A stretch of 32,818 nucleotides of DNA from Dehalococcoidia bacterium UBA1328 (GCA_002306815.1 DBTA01000041.1:1-32818), one strand, 5' to 3'; positions 16,801 through 26,000 are shown, numbered from the stretch's first letter. Translations and numbers: made by a program. Notes: a model not told the origin generated them from the letters alone.

Positions 16801-18117
16801 GTGATTCCCCGATATTCTCGATCCGAGATGAGTGCCATTTGGTCGGAAGAAAACGCGTTCGACCTCTGGCTTAAGGTTGAAATTGCCGCCTCGCAGGCGT
16901 GGTGCGACGAGGGTGTTGTTCCCGAGTCGGACATGGAAAAGATTCGTGGTGTTAAGTTTGATCGCGCCGCTTATGACAGATGGTTCGATGAAACAAAACA
17001 CGACATCGTTTCGTTCACTCGCTCCCTAGGTGAAAGCCTTGGTGACGAGAGCCGTTGGGTGCATCACGGTCTTACTTCAAACGATGTGAAAGACACAGCT
17101 CTCAGCATGCAACTCGCACAATCCTGCGATTTGCTTGATCGTGGTCTAGTCGAATTGTTGAATGCAATTCGAGTGCGAGCTATCGAACACAAAAACACGC
17201 CATGTATCGGTCGTTCTCACGGAATCCACGCTGAGCCGATGAGTTTCGGTATGAAGCTGGCACTGTGGTTTTCCGAAATGAAAAGGAACAGAGATCGACT
17301 ACTGGCAGCTCGAAAACGGGTTGCTGTGGGAATGCTTTCGGGTCCTGTTGGAACGTTCGCGTCTGTTCCACCTCAGATAGAAGAATCGGTTTGTCGACAG
17401 CTTGATCTTTCACCTGCCGAAGTTTCCAACCAGATAATTCAGCGAGATCGACACGCCGAGTACGTGCAGGTCTTGTCGCTCATAGCTGCAACGCTCGACA
17501 AAATGGGAACCGAGATACGGGGACTTCAGCGCACTGAAGTTCGAGAAGTAGAAGAACCGTTTGGCAAGCCCGGATATGTCACCAAAGGTTCTTCCTCGAT
17601 GCCACACAAGCGTAACCCGGAGCTGTCAGAGCGTATTTGCGGACTAGCCCGACTAATTAGAGGTCACTCGATCACTGCTCTTGAGAATGTCGCCCTCTGG
17701 CACGAGCGTGATATCTCGCACTCATCAGCCGAAAGAATGATTCTGCCGGACGCCTCGCTTGGACTCGATTACATCATGAGTCTGATGACCGGGATCATTG
17801 CCGATATGGTCGTCCACGAAGATCGAATGATGGTGAATCTTGAAGTAACGAGAGGACTCGTGTTCTCTCCGCGTGTCATGTTGCTACTCGTTGAACACGG
17901 TGTAGATCGTGATGCAGCCTACGACGCGGTACAGCGCAACTCGATGAGGTCCTGGGACGAAGAACTTGATTTCAGAGAGCTGATCAAGACTGATCCCGTG
18001 GTGGCAGAAAAGGTCTCTGCTGACGCTCTGGACGATCTTTTCGACTATGGCTTCTACCTCGGACATGTAGACAGGATCTATGATCGAGTAGGAATCTCGG
18101 AGGCAGCGATCGTCTGA
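16801..18117 (+). CDS. purB: adenylosuccinate lyase
   Basis: PurB performs two fumarate eliminations, from SAICAR and from adenylosuccinate, in purine synthesis. The 438-residue protein is of normal length and belongs to the fumarase/aspartase fold. Seen are HGLTSNDVKDTA (about 83-94), GRSHGIHAEP (about 139-148, with a catalytic His), and the family signature SSSMPHKRNPE at about 263-273 with the mobile catalytic serine. The start is GTG at 16801, four bases after the HAD gene, with AGGA just upstream. It is the last gene of the tight purD-HAD-purB group. Confidence 0.97.
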   Translation: MIPRYSRSEMSAIWSEENAFDLWLKVEIAASQAWCDEGVVPESDMEKIRGVKFDRAAYDRWFDETKHDIVSFTRSLGESLGDESRWVHHGLTSNDVKDTALSMQLAQSCDLLDRGLVELLNAIRVRAIEHKNTPCIGRSHGIHAEPMSFGMKLALWFSEMKRNRDRLLAARKRVAVGMLSGPVGTFASVPPQIEESVCRQLDLSPAEVSNQIIQRDRHAEYVQVLSLIAATLDKMGTEIRGLQRTEVREVEEPFGKPGYVTKGSSSMPHKRNPELSERICGLARLIRGHSITALENVALWHERDISHSSAERMILPDASLGLDYIMSLMTGIIADMVVHEDRMMVNLEVTRGLVFSPRVMLLLVEHGVDRDAAYDAVQRNSMRSWDEELDFRELIKTDPVVAEKVSADALDDLFDYGFYLGHVDRIYDRVGISEAAIV

Positions 18118-18421
18118 CGAGGAACCTGAAACCTTCACAACGCTGATCAGGTCTCCAGGGTCATTCTGCTACCGAGATCGGAGCGATTGAGGATAGGGAA
18201 ATTTCCCGCCGATGCTCGAAAAGTGATTCCCTGCAACATGATTTGACGGGAACGGTCGAAACCTAGAAAACAGTCAGACCGTTGATGCTGTACGAGAGAG
18301 ATAAGAAAACAAATGACAGATACCTTCAGGCTTACCGGCGACTGTCGGGCGAGTCACTGGTACTGTAGATAGCTGGAAATAATTACTGGCACACGAAACT
18401 ACGTGTGACTCACGGAATCGA
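18118..18421. other. 304-bp gap between purB and the DUF3105 gene
   Basis: No terminator with a U-tract and no RNA family were recognised. A short open frame at 18313-18372 (ATG to TAG, 19 residues) follows a purine-rich GAGAGAGATAAGA stretch, but it has no other support and is not called. The gap is long enough to hold a separate promoter for the DUF3105-purS pair. Confidence 0.35.
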
Positions 18422-19096
18422 ATGGCAGAATCAAAGCGTAAAGCAACCACCCGCCCTGTAAGCCGACGAGGCATGACTAAGGGTCAGATTCGAGAAGAGC
18501 GACGAATTCGTAGCCGTGCAAGGTCTCGGCGCAAACGAACGTTGATTGGATTCGCAGGTCTTCTGTTTGCGATAGTTTTCATCGCTGCTCTGATCGTTCC
18601 ACAGAACGTTCCTTCGAACAACATTCAGGGTATTAATACTGGTGGACACATCGCACTGGACCCGGACGATGGTCGCGACCACATTGAGAACAACGTAGAT
18701 CTCGGCGGACCATACTCCGTCGTCCCTGCTACCTCCGGCCCTCATTGGTTTGGTCCGAACACTGGGGCAGGTGTGCCGGCTCCGGCTAGATGGGGACGCT
18801 ACACGGAAGTTCTCCCGGATGAGGTTTTGATCCACAATCTAGAACACGGCGGTATCGGCTTCCACTACGACTGTGAAGACGGTTGCCCGGAAATCGTGAA
18901 GGCCTTGGACGACCTAATCCCGCGAAATCCATCGATGTACATTATGTCGCCCTACCCTGGCATGCCCGGCAAAATCGCTATCACCGCATGGCGACACCAC
19001 CTGTACCTCGAAGAAGTGGATGCAGAGCAGATCCGACGATTCATTGAGGAATACCAGAACCGAGCACCTGAGAGCGTTCCAGGTAACTCCTTCTAA
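18422..19096 (+). CDS. DUF3105 family membrane-anchored protein
   Basis: This is a 224-residue protein of unknown function. Residues 1-40 are extremely basic (many Arg/Lys), 41-59 form one hydrophobic membrane helix, and the rest should lie outside the cytoplasm. The outer domain has the DUF3105 hallmarks: ATSGPHWF (about 102-109), the HNLEHGGIGFHYDC core (about 138-151), a Cys pair in YDCEDGC, and AWRHHLYL near 188-195. The conserved histidines suggest metal binding, which is inference. The start ATG at 18422 has a weak GGA upstream. It lies between purB and purS but may be unrelated to purines. Confidence 0.85.
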   Translation: MAESKRKATTRPVSRRGMTKGQIREERRIRSRARSRRKRTLIGFAGLLFAIVFIAALIVPQNVPSNNIQGINTGGHIALDPDDGRDHIENNVDLGGPYSVVPATSGPHWFGPNTGAGVPAPARWGRYTEVLPDEVLIHNLEHGGIGFHYDCEDGCPEIVKALDDLIPRNPSMYIMSPYPGMPGKIAITAWRHHLYLEEVDAEQIRRFIEEYQNRAPESVPGNSF

Positions 19097-19157
19097 AAAT
19101 CCGATCTCGGTCAGTACTAGAAAACCGATAGACAGCACAAACGCCAGAAAGCCACTA

Positions 19158-19406
19158 ATGTTTCTCGCAAAGGTTCAAGTTTCGCTAAAACCGACGGTCA
19201 ACGACCCTCAGGGCATAACGATCGCGCGAGCACTCGATCGCCTGGGGTTCGACTCGGTTGATTCACTACGAGCAGGAAAGTACTTCGAAGTGAAGATCAA
19301 CGGCGATGATCAGTCGGCCGCTGAGGCTGACGTGAAGTTGATGTGCGAGAAGCTGTTGGCGAATCCGGTTATCGAGACGTATTCGTTCGAGCTCGAAACT
19401 ATTTAG
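19158..19406 (+). CDS. purS: phosphoribosylformylglycinamidine synthase subunit PurS
   Basis: PurS is the small structural subunit that couples PurL and PurQ in FGAM synthesis. The 82-residue product starts at the ATG at 19158 (MFLAKVQVSLKPTVNDPQG). A longer open frame extends back to 19020, overlapping the DUF3105 gene, but its extra N-terminus is unlike PurS. The core motifs LKPTVNDPQG, ALDRLGFDSVDSLRAGKYFEV and a C-terminal CEKLLANPVIETY match the family. purL and purQ are not in the window. It ends 39 bases before the convergent hisB stop. Confidence 0.93.
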   Translation: MFLAKVQVSLKPTVNDPQGITIARALDRLGFDSVDSLRAGKYFEVKINGDDQSAAEADVKLMCEKLLANPVIETYSFELETI

Positions 19407-19445
19407 AGGTTTTCACCGAGGCGAGAACTTCCGCTGAGCTCTGAC

Positions 19446-20051
19446 CTACTTCGTCAGAGTGCCCTTGGTGCTCGGAATGCCCTCAGGGTTTCGCTCGTCA
19501 ATACGTGACGCATCCCGAAGAGCGCGTGCGAATGCCTTGAACGCCGATTCGATCACGTGGTGCTCGTTCTGTCCCGACAGGACTCGTATGTGCAAGCAGA
19601 AGCGACCTTCTATCGCCATTGCCTCGAAGAAGTGGCGTGCGAGATCCGAAGGGAACTCGCCGACGTTGTTGTCGCTTCCCATATTCACGACCGCGTAGCC
19701 ACGACCCGAAAGATCGAGAACGGCGTGTGTGAGCGCTTCGTCCAAGGGGCAAGTGCGGTCCGCCATTCGGACGATACCTTTGCGATCCCCAAGTGCCTGG
19801 TCGATGGCTCGGCCAAGAACAATCGCCGTATCTTCAACGGTGTGATGTGATCCGGTTTCAAGATCGCCGTCGGCCTCGACCTTGAGGTCGATGAGACCGT
19901 GTCGGGCGATCTGGTGCAGCATGTGCTTCAAGAAGCCAACAGGGGTATCGACTTCAACCTGACCGGTACCATCGAGATTGACGGTTACGGCTATTTTTGA
20001 TTCACCGGTCTCGCGGACGATGGTCGCGACGCGAGCTTCTGATTCGGACAT
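19446..20051 (-). CDS. hisB: imidazoleglycerol-phosphate dehydratase
   Basis: HisB dehydrates imidazole glycerol phosphate to imidazole acetol phosphate using Mn. The 201-residue single-domain form (no phosphatase fusion) contains the metal-binding motifs GSHHTVEDTAIVLG (about 67-80) and NEHHVIESAFKAFARAL (about 163-179), plus FLKHMLHQIARHG (about 40-52) and the C-terminal IPSTKGTL. The ribosome site AAAGG precedes the ATG. It is the last gene of the leftward his operon, 76 bases after hisC. Confidence 0.97.
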   Translation of the reverse strand: MSESEARVATIVRETGESKIAVTVNLDGTGQVEVDTPVGFLKHMLHQIARHGLIDLKVEADGDLETGSHHTVEDTAIVLGRAIDQALGDRKGIVRMADRTCPLDEALTHAVLDLSGRGYAVVNMGSDNNVGEFPSDLARHFFEAMAIEGRFCLHIRVLSGQNEHHVIESAFKAFARALRDASRIDERNPEGIPSTKGTLTK

Positions 20052-20127
20052 GCCTTTACCTTTTGACTTCAGGAAGTTCCACCGAGTCTATCGGCGCTTC
20101 ATATGATGCTAACCGTCGAGGGTGTTA

Positions 20128-21210
20128 CTAAACAACGCTTCTGAGAGCGTCGATTACCCGGACTGTCTGTTCAGGTGTACCTGCACTGATCCGCAAAGCA
20201 TTGTGCAACACTGGTTGCGAGAAACGTCGGACGAAGATGCCGTGCTGGGCTAGTCCGACGTACGCTTCTTCCGCTGTTCTTCGATCGAACTTCACCAGTA
20301 AGAAGTTGCCCATGGATGGGTAGTACGAAACGCCTTCGAGTTCATCCAACTCCTGTTCAAGTCTCTGTCGTTCACTCACGAGACTTTTTGCGCGCCCTAA
20401 GAGTTCATCTTTGTGCTCAAGCGCAGCTAGAACGGCGGCTTCTCCCGCAATGTTGATGTTGTACGGCTGCTTGATGTCGAGAAGGTGTTGAATCAGATTC
20501 TCCGAAGCTATGGCATATCCGACACGCAGACCAGCAATACCTGCCCACTTGCTGAACGAACGGAGAATAACGAGATTCTCGTACTCTTCCAGCAACGGGC
20601 ACAACGTGCTACCAGAGAACTCGTAATAGGTCTCGTCGACACACACGACAATACCGGTATCGAGCAACGCTCGTGCGTTAGATTCGGTGAGGAGGTTTCC
20701 CGTTGGGTTATTTGGAGACGCCAGAAACACGATACGCGCTGTATCGTCGATTTCCTTGCTCATTGCCGGAATATCGATGTCGAAGGTTTCTGTGCGATCT
20801 ACCGAAACAATCTTGGCGTCTGCCTGGCGAGCCGAAAACGCATACATCCCAAACGTCGGTTCGCAGTCGATCACTTTCTGATCTGGATCGACGAACAACC
20901 GCATTAGCAGGTCGATAATCTCATCACCACCGGCTCCGGCAATGATTCGTTCGAATGGTTGCCCGGTGTATTCGCTCAGAGCCGCTCGCAATTTGCGCTG
21001 CTGCGTGTCGGGGTAAAGATGCAGCTCGAGGTTTGTAAGCGACTCTGCGATTGCATCCAGTGGGCCGTAAGGATTCTCGTTGGCGTTCAGGCGGATAACG
21101 TCTTCGGGTTCGATCCCCGCTTTTCGTGCAAGTTCAGCCGATGGATCGACACCGTGATACGTAGCAATCTTGGCCATGTGCGGCCGCATGAGCTTTTCGA
21201 GTTGTGACAT
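20128..21210 (-). CDS. hisC: histidinol-phosphate aminotransferase
   Basis: HisC transfers an amino group from glutamate to imidazole acetol phosphate using PLP. The 360-residue fold-type I aminotransferase shows LNANENPYGP (41-50), GAGGDEIIDL (about 92-101), the SPNNPTGN turn (165-172), VDETYYEFSG (191-200), the PLP lysine Lys221 in SFSKWAGIAGLRVGY, and LRISAGTPEQ near the C-terminus. Its position between hisD and hisB supports the name over other class I/II aminotransferases. Confidence 0.95.
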   Translation of the reverse strand: MSQLEKLMRPHMAKIATYHGVDPSAELARKAGIEPEDVIRLNANENPYGPLDAIAESLTNLELHLYPDTQQRKLRAALSEYTGQPFERIIAGAGGDEIIDLLMRLFVDPDQKVIDCEPTFGMYAFSARQADAKIVSVDRTETFDIDIPAMSKEIDDTARIVFLASPNNPTGNLLTESNARALLDTGIVVCVDETYYEFSGSTLCPLLEEYENLVILRSFSKWAGIAGLRVGYAIASENLIQHLLDIKQPYNINIAGEAAVLAALEHKDELLGRAKSLVSERQRLEQELDELEGVSYYPSMGNFLLVKFDRRTAEEAYVGLAQHGIFVRRFSQPVLHNALRISAGTPEQTVRVIDALRSVV

Positions 21211-21252
21211 GTGAGATAGTTTGTCGTAGTGCTAGCTTATTCGCCAGCCTTT

Positions 21253-22572
21253 TTATTCGCCGATTATGCGCCGTCGTCGATATTCAGACGCCGCCGCGTG
21301 ACCATGGAGCCCTTCAAGCTTGGCAAGAAGTTCAGCGTCTTTCGAGAGAGTGAGGAACGTGTCATCATCGAACGTTAGAACCGGCGTAACGCGAACGAAA
21401 TCTCGTACGGACAACGCGGAAGAGAATCGAGCGGTACCTGCCGTCGGCATAACGTGTGACGGTCCTGCTACATAGTCAGCCATCACCTCGGCGGACCATT
21501 CACCGACAAACAGTCCACCGGCATTCGTGACCGAGTCGACCAGGTCTTCGGCATCTTCGGTGAGGATGCACAGGTGTTCGGGGGCTGCCGCGTTGGCTAC
21601 ATCGACAGCTTCGGCGGTGTTGTCCACGACTACCGCGACACCTCGGTTGTTGAATGCCGCACTCGCTGTATTACCTCTTGGTAGCTCGGCGAGTTGTCTA
21701 TCGATTTCTTCTTCAATTTTATCGACTATTTCTTCCGAGACAGCGACAAGTATCGGCATTGCGATTACATCGTGCTCAGCCTGTGCGATCAGATCGGATG
21801 CGGTGAAACGCGGATCAGCCGATTCGTCAGCAATAACCAGAGTTTCGGTCGGTCCGTATAAGCCGTCGATTCCCACGTTACCGTATACGAGTTTTTTCGC
21901 AGCAGTCACCCAGGCACTTCCAGGACCACAAATAAGATCAACCGCCGGAACAGTTTCAGTTCCGTACGCGAGCGCGGCTATGGCTTGTGCACCACCGAGC
22001 TTGAACACTCGAGATGCGCCGGCAATCTTTGCAGCCGCTAGAACGGCAGGATGAGGCATAGAGTCGCCCGGCGATGGGGTTACAACAACTAGTTCTTCGA
22101 CCCCAGCAACCTGAGCCGGTACAACTGTCATGATGACCGTCGATGCCAGCGGTGCTGTACCACCAGGAACGTAAGCGGCAATCGACTTCAGAGGTGTTAC
22201 TCGTTCACCAAATTTTCCAGTGCCGTCAGTCCAACTCTTCGGGAGTCCTCGCTTCTGAAAGTTGCGAACACGATCCGCGGCGAGCTCAAAGGCTTTTACC
22301 GACGCTGGATCGAGATTATCGAGAGCATCGTCAATTACTGATTGCGGTACTTCGAATAGCTCGGGTGTAGATCCGTCTAAGGCGGTGTTGATCCTGTGGA
22401 TCCCGGCATCACCTTCAGATCGAACAATTTCAATTACGCGTGCAGCGAAGGCGTCCGGGGTCAGTTCTTCATCGAACAAACCTCGACCATCGGAAAGCAC
22501 GGTGTCAATTGATAGGTTTCGCTCGCGCTTGAAGTAGTCAATACCCGCCGCGGCGCCAATAACTTTCTTCAA
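21253..22572 (-). CDS. hisD: histidinol dehydrogenase
   Basis: HisD oxidises histidinol to histidine in two NAD-dependent steps and holds zinc. The 439-residue product is of normal length. It has AAYVPGGTAPLASTVIMT (about 132-149), the CGPGSAWVTAAKKLVYG loop, GPTETLVIAD (about 240-249), IAQAEHD with zinc-ligand residues, AAPEHL (about 335-340), and AGPSHVMPTAGTARF (about 371-385). The start is TTG at 22572, two bases after the hisG stop, giving the family-like opening MKKV. A preference for TTG starts recurs across this window. Confidence 0.96.
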   Translation of the reverse strand: MKKVIGAAAGIDYFKRERNLSIDTVLSDGRGLFDEELTPDAFAARVIEIVRSEGDAGIHRINTALDGSTPELFEVPQSVIDDALDNLDPASVKAFELAADRVRNFQKRGLPKSWTDGTGKFGERVTPLKSIAAYVPGGTAPLASTVIMTVVPAQVAGVEELVVVTPSPGDSMPHPAVLAAAKIAGASRVFKLGGAQAIAALAYGTETVPAVDLICGPGSAWVTAAKKLVYGNVGIDGLYGPTETLVIADESADPRFTASDLIAQAEHDVIAMPILVAVSEEIVDKIEEEIDRQLAELPRGNTASAAFNNRGVAVVVDNTAEAVDVANAAAPEHLCILTEDAEDLVDSVTNAGGLFVGEWSAEVMADYVAGPSHVMPTAGTARFSSALSVRDFVRVTPVLTFDDDTFLTLSKDAELLAKLEGLHGHAAASEYRRRRIIGE

Positions 22573-22574
22573 CG

Positions 22575-23594
22575 CTAGCCGTCCGACTCTATGAAAGGTT
22601 GCAGGTTCTCGACCAGTCGGTCATACGACTCACAGCTTTCCCTGTAGATGTACTGGACATCGTTTGCCGCAATGCCGATACCACCCAGTCCACGGAAGTG
22701 GCTCACAACGTCGGGTAGATCAGATTTCTTCACCAGAACCTGAACGGTGTACCAGTTGCTTCGTTTGCCGGTGTGAACCGCAGAGATTGTTGGACCATTA
22801 AGTCCACCGAGCTCGGGACGTTTCATCACCTGGCGAGCAATTTCCTCTTCAGATTCGCCTTGAATATCACCAGTTACGCGTTGATATTTGCTCGCCCGCT
22901 CGCTGGCTTCGATCTTTTCAAGGATTTGGCGCGTCAAATCGAGCTTTTCAGGGTAGTTTGCCAACGCCCTGCCGTTTCCGACGATCACCGACTGTGATTC
23001 GATGACAGTACCGTCTATAAGAACACGTAATCCATTTTCACGAAGCGTTGTTCCGGTCGCGGTAATGTCGGCAATGATGTCGGCGTAACCCATGACAGGT
23101 GCAGCTTCGAGACCACCCGACACGTGAACCATCGAAACATAGTTCACGCCGTTCTGATTCAGGAAACGCTTTACGAGCCGGGCGTACTTGCTTGCAATAC
23201 GTAGATCACGACCCTTGGCTCTGAACTCGAGAGCTACGTCAGCGAGATCCGCCATGGTCGTTACGTCCAGCCAAGAATCCGGGACAGCGATCACAAGTTT
23301 TGAGCCGCCGAACCCAAGTCCGTCGTGGATCAGGACAGTATCGCCCTGCTCTAATCGGGATTCGTAATACCGATCAAGTCCGACCACACCAAGGTCGGCA
23401 CTGCCGCCGTCGATTTCTATAGTGATATCCGATTGCCTCTGATACAGCACGTCAACGCCGGGAAGAGAAGGAATGTCTGCTGTGTAACGGCGCGAGTTGG
23501 CGCGTCGCACACCAAGACCGCAGTCAGAAAGAAGATTTGCTGTTCCTTCGTAAAGTGCACCAGTTGATGGGAGTGCGAGACGCAGATTAGTCAT
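22575..23594 (-). CDS. hisG: ATP phosphoribosyltransferase, long form
   Basis: HisG condenses ATP and PRPP, the committed and feedback-controlled step of histidine synthesis. The 339-residue protein has the two-lobed catalytic part (about 1-235), with LPSTGALYEG, DLGVVGLDRY, and the signature EAAPVMGYADIIADITATGTTL region around 180-200. A C-terminal segment (about 275-330; SNWYTVQVLVKK, GGIGIAANDVQYIY) resembles the ACT-like histidine-binding domain of long-form HisG. It is longer than E. coli HisG (299). Its ATG overlaps the hisZ stop by one base (TAATG), so the two are translationally coupled. Having both a long HisG and a HisZ-like protein is unusual. Confidence 0.93.
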   Translation of the reverse strand: MTNLRLALPSTGALYEGTANLLSDCGLGVRRANSRRYTADIPSLPGVDVLYQRQSDITIEIDGGSADLGVVGLDRYYESRLEQGDTVLIHDGLGFGGSKLVIAVPDSWLDVTTMADLADVALEFRAKGRDLRIASKYARLVKRFLNQNGVNYVSMVHVSGGLEAAPVMGYADIIADITATGTTLRENGLRVLIDGTVIESQSVIVGNGRALANYPEKLDLTRQILEKIEASERASKYQRVTGDIQGESEEEIARQVMKRPELGGLNGPTISAVHTGKRSNWYTVQVLVKKSDLPDVVSHFRGLGGIGIAANDVQYIYRESCESYDRLVENLQPFIESDG

Positions 23595-24940
23595 TACTTG
23601 GTGTCTCCCACTTCATTGAAGTTGATGGCTGCTCGTTTGCCCTGACCGCGGAGTAAACGTGCCTTGGCGACTGCATCCCGGATCGATCCTTCCGTGCTCG
23701 GAGAGATCGTTTCAGGAGATTCAGTTGTCGCTGTTGCGAATCTCGCCCGCTCTGCCACGCTATCGAGGTTGTAGGCGAACCCGAGCGAAGGAACATCTTT
23801 GTCGTACCCGAGAGCGCGGGTAAGGCCGTCGTAGCGTCCACCGCCGCCGAGCGTCTCGTAACTATCGTCACACGAGTACAAGTCGAACAGCATTCCAGTG
23901 TAGTACGCGATACCTCTTGCCATCCCGAAATCGATAGTGATTCGTTCTCGGGAGATGCCCTCGATCTCGACAGAATCGATTACTTCGAGCAATGGGGTGA
24001 TCAGGTTCGGTGTAACACCCGTCTCTCTTAGAATTCTTTGAGCGTAGTCGAATGCTTCATCAACTTCACCGGAAACCTGGGATAGCCTGGCGAGCATTCC
24101 GAGGGCTCGTTTGAAATCCTCCGGGTTATCAGCCTGAGACATCTTTCGGGCAAGCCTAGAAACGATATTTTCTAGACTTCTTACACCCGTGTTCTGTCCA
24201 AGCGTTACACCCACGCCTTCCGCCATGACCTGTTCGATTGTCGAAGTGATCCGCTCGCGATCAGCTGCGGCTTTTTCAATATCTACAACGGAGTCAGAAA
24301 TGAACCCGAGCTCTGTCGCTGTATCAGATACCGAATCCAGCTGACCTGCTTTCAACAGCGCAATGTTGTTGATGAGGAACAGCTTGGCACGTTCTGACAG
24401 GTTGAATTCACCAAGTGCGCCAACCACCACACCGACGTGCCCGATGACGATCCGTGAATCAGAAATCCCCAGCGCATCCAGTCCTTCCAATGCCATGGCG
24501 ATCACCTCGCCGTCGGCAGAAGGCGCAGGTGCTCCGATCAGTTCTGCCCCAAATTGGGTGAACTGACGGGTTTTCTCTCCCTCTTCCTCATCAGGATTTG
24601 CGTAACGAAACACCGGACCGTCGTACATCACTCGGACTGGCTGTCCGTCACCCGATCGTTCTGCTGCCTGACGAAGAATCGCAGCCGTAAATTCCGGCCT
24701 AAGGCTGACGTTTAGACCACCTGGTTCAGAAAAGTCGTAAAGACGCGAGGACAGGCCTCCGCCAGACTTTCGAATATAAAGTTCGGTTTGTTCCAGAATC
24801 GGCGTCTCGGCTCGTTCGTAGCCGCGCAAATCTAGTACTCGACGAAGAGCGTTACTTGCAGCGTCGCGTTTGGTGAGAGAATCCGGACCAACGTCCTGCA
24901 TGTTTGGGAGCCGCCGTACCGGCTCGAATTTAGAGGTCAT
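23594..24940 (-). CDS. hisZ: HisZ-like ATP phosphoribosyltransferase regulatory subunit (HisRS paralogue)
   Basis: This 448-residue protein is related to the class II aminoacyl-tRNA synthetase core of HisRS. It has motif 2-like GPVFRYANPDEEEGEKTRQFTQFGAELIG, the histidine-site-like ARGIAYYTGMLFDLY, and motif 3-like GGGGRYDGL. Where true HisRS has RGLDYYT, the aspartate is Ala here. The C-terminus only weakly recalls an anticodon-binding domain (AKARLLRGQGKRAAINF). Together with its place directly before hisG this favours HisZ, which activates and regulates HisG, over HisS. A degenerate or dual-role HisS cannot be excluded. It is the first gene of the his operon. Confidence 0.8.
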   Translation of the reverse strand: MTSKFEPVRRLPNMQDVGPDSLTKRDAASNALRRVLDLRGYERAETPILEQTELYIRKSGGGLSSRLYDFSEPGGLNVSLRPEFTAAILRQAAERSGDGQPVRVMYDGPVFRYANPDEEEGEKTRQFTQFGAELIGAPAPSADGEVIAMALEGLDALGISDSRIVIGHVGVVVGALGEFNLSERAKLFLINNIALLKAGQLDSVSDTATELGFISDSVVDIEKAAADRERITSTIEQVMAEGVGVTLGQNTGVRSLENIVSRLARKMSQADNPEDFKRALGMLARLSQVSGEVDEAFDYAQRILRETGVTPNLITPLLEVIDSVEIEGISRERITIDFGMARGIAYYTGMLFDLYSCDDSYETLGGGGRYDGLTRALGYDKDVPSLGFAYNLDSVAERARFATATTESPETISPSTEGSIRDAVAKARLLRGQGKRAAINFNEVGDTK

Positions 24941-25133
24941 CTTGCTAACTAATTATGATCCACAGTGCAGGGAATTTCAGAGTGCGAACAACCAATTCTA
25001 ATCGAGTTTGACTAAACTGCCCGATCATAGGGATCGTGAAACGTGTAGAGAGCTATCGTCAACGTTCCCTAGTTTAGATAACTGTACGCCTTGCCTGATC
25101 GCTCTCCTTTGAACGAGTTAAGAGCTGAACGAC
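24941..25133. promoter_or_regulatory. divergent intergenic region between hisZ and degV
   Basis: This 193-base spacer must drive the his operon leftward and the DegV gene rightward. It is AT-rich near the middle. I found no T-box, no histidine-rich leader peptide and no attenuator hairpin before hisZ, so histidine control by those mechanisms is not supported. No -35/-10 pair is convincing. Confidence 0.35.
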
Positions 25134-26000
25134 ATGAGCCAAAAAAAGAGAAAAGTAGCGATAGTCACCGATTCTGCGGCTGCTTTGTCACCAGAACTAA
25201 TTTCCGAACACGGACTCAACGTGGCGAGGATGGAGATCACCATTGATGGATCCACGTTTCTCGATGATGGAAGCCCTGCGCTCGAAGGCTTTTACGCGCG
25301 CCTACATACTTCGGAAAGCGTGCCCACTACAACTGCCCCAGTCCCCGAAAAGTATCTAGAGAAGATGCGGCTCGCTGCGGAGAACGCCGACGATGTCCTT
25401 TGCATAACGGTTTCTGCACGATTGAGCGCAGCTTACGATTCCGCGCTGGTCGCCGCGGAGATATTCAACGAAGAGAATCCCGAAAAATCAGCCCGCGTAC
25501 TGGATTCGCAGCTTGCTGCCAGTTCACAAGCTTTGATCGTTCTCGAAGCGGCGCGCCAGGCTTCCAGAGGGGTTGATATAGAAGACGTAGAGCTTTCTGC
25601 AAGTGAGGTCGTAGCGAAAGTTCGACTGGTCGCTATGCTCGATACGTTGAAGTACATCCATCGCAGCGGACGCGTACCGAGAATCGCAGTTTGGGCAACC
25701 GATCTTCTTAGCATCAAACCCGTCATGGAGTTTTCAATCGAAAAGATTGGAGCGATCGCACGACCAAGATCAACTCAACGTGGGCTCGGTCGTATCAGGG
25801 CAGAGATGGAAAGTGATTTAGCGGGGAAGAACGCACATGTGAACATCATTCACGCCGGCGCTTCCCAAAATGCTGAGCATCTTCGCGAATGGGTCACCGA
25901 GAACTTGAATACCTCTGAAGTGTTCGTGACCCAGTTTCACCCGTTTATGGGCGCCCACACCGGTCCTGGACTAGTCGGGGCGTCCTGGTGGGCTGAGTAA
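25134..26000 (+). CDS. DegV family fatty-acid-binding protein
   Basis: DegV proteins bind long-chain fatty acids; in Firmicutes the related FakB presents them to a kinase. The 288-residue product has the typical start VAIVTDSAAALSPEL (8-22), a VPTTTAPVPEKY motif in the lipid-contact region (about 63-74), VSARLSAAYDSA (about 92-103), LKYIHRSGRVPR (about 182-193) and the C-terminal HTGPGLVGASWW. Two domains are expected. No FakA-type kinase is visible nearby, so the function here is open. It is a single-gene rightward unit that converges on the catabolic block. Confidence 0.9.
   Translation: MSQKKRKVAIVTDSAAALSPELISEHGLNVARMEITIDGSTFLDDGSPALEGFYARLHTSESVPTTTAPVPEKYLEKMRLAAENADDVLCITVSARLSAAYDSALVAAEIFNEENPEKSARVLDSQLAASSQALIVLEAARQASRGVDIEDVELSASEVVAKVRLVAMLDTLKYIHRSGRVPRIAVWATDLLSIKPVMEFSIEKIGAIARPRSTQRGLGRIRAEMESDLAGKNAHVNIIHAGASQNAEHLREWVTENLNTSEVFVTQFHPFMGAHTGPGLVGASWWAE

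Noticed and set aside
18313..18372. 19-residue open frame after a purine-rich stretch, as a possible leader peptide
   Set aside because: No attenuator fold, no codon bias toward a relevant amino acid and no conserved context; too short to support.
19020..19157. Longer PurS start overlapping the DUF3105 gene
   Set aside because: The added residues are unlike PurS, while the ATG at 19158 gives the normal 82-residue protein.
23594..24940. Calling this gene a true histidyl-tRNA synthetase (hisS)
   Set aside because: The RGLDYYT aspartate is missing, the anticodon domain is not evident and the gene is coupled to hisG; HisZ fits better, though not beyond doubt.
24941..25133. T-box or histidine leader-peptide attenuator before hisZ
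   Set aside because: No histidine-rich short frame, no T-box core sequence and no antiterminator/terminator pair were found.
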